This document shows, in pieces, positions 22,812-22,856 of a stretch of 22,856 bases of DNA. A program made the position numbers and the translations under genes. Under the pieces are notes generated by a model, which had not been told where the DNA came from, did not search any database, and was given only the letters and a program-made list of their open reading frames with translations. Source of the stretch: an uncultured Syntrophobacteraceae bacterium (GTDB taxonomy: Bacteria > Desulfobacterota > Syntrophobacteria > Syntrophobacterales > Syntrophobacteraceae); contig CALBZH010000362.1 in NCBI GenBank assembly GCA_937889795.1, positions 1-22,856 on the forward strand, given 5' to 3'. Each line of letters begins with the position of its first letter. Position 1 is the stretch's first letter.

Positions 22812-22856
22812 AGATCGGAAGAGCACACGTCTGAACTCCAGTCACGAGTGGATATC
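22812..22856 (+). other. Illumina TruSeq adapter contamination at contig end
   Basis: From 22812 the sequence is the TruSeq indexed adapter: AGATCGGAAGAGC through CCAGTCAC (22812-22845), then GAGTGGAT (22846-22853), which I recognise as index 23, then ATC, the start of the constant tail. It is not genomic. In the kinase frame it reads RSEEHTSELQS, a peptide known as a database artefact. Confidence 0.98.

Overview
The window is about 22.9 kb of GC-rich bacterial chromosome, most likely from a member of the Desulfobacterota (the former Deltaproteobacteria, Syntrophobacterales-like). That placement is an inference. It rests on a selenocysteine-containing SelD paired with YedF, an HdrD/DsrK-type iron-sulfur protein, a PAS-rich histidine kinase, and an ECF sigma factor with a periplasmic metal-sensor-like protein. 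The last 45 bases are Illumina TruSeq adapter, so this is the raw end of a draft contig.

Region 1 (347-9538, + strand) is one long operon-like run. An ECF sigma factor, its zinc-finger anti-sigma factor and a membrane-anchored CnrX/ZraP-like periplasmic sensor are followed by a ChrA-type chromate transporter and a complete tripartite RND efflux pump (permease, periplasmic adaptor, outer-membrane lipoprotein). It reads as a self-regulated metal or oxyanion stress and efflux locus. Two mobile-looking pieces sit inside it. One is a four-helix-bundle (S23/Avd-like) gene between permease and adaptor, flanked by inverted arrays of one 8-bp unit. The other is a 59-bp palindromic repeat that encodes part of the N-terminus of the outer-membrane lipoprotein; a second copy lies upstream of the operon.

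Region 2 (9582-13841, - strand) holds, in transcription order, a TetR regulator under a strong promoter covered by a perfect 36-bp palindrome, a crotonase-fold protein lacking both hydratase glutamates, an ABC-F ATPase of the Uup type, and a PhoU-like DUF47 protein.

Region 3 (13926-15625, - strand) is a selenium pair, yedF then selD. The selD reading frame continues upstream through an in-frame TGA followed by a SECIS-like hairpin, giving the family's usual N-terminal active site with selenocysteine. A caller that treats TGA only as a stop would truncate the gene.

Region 4 (15980-20372) is mixed. It has a small exported protein with an orphan terminator or attenuator upstream, a RelE-like protein with an acidic tail, an HdrD/DsrK-like iron-sulfur protein, a TIM-barrel sugar-phosphate isomerase/epimerase-like protein, and several gene-poor gaps. 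Region 5 (20373-22811, + strand) is a sensor histidine kinase with a membrane DUF4118-like part and four PAS domains. The adapter cuts it off inside its ATPase domain.
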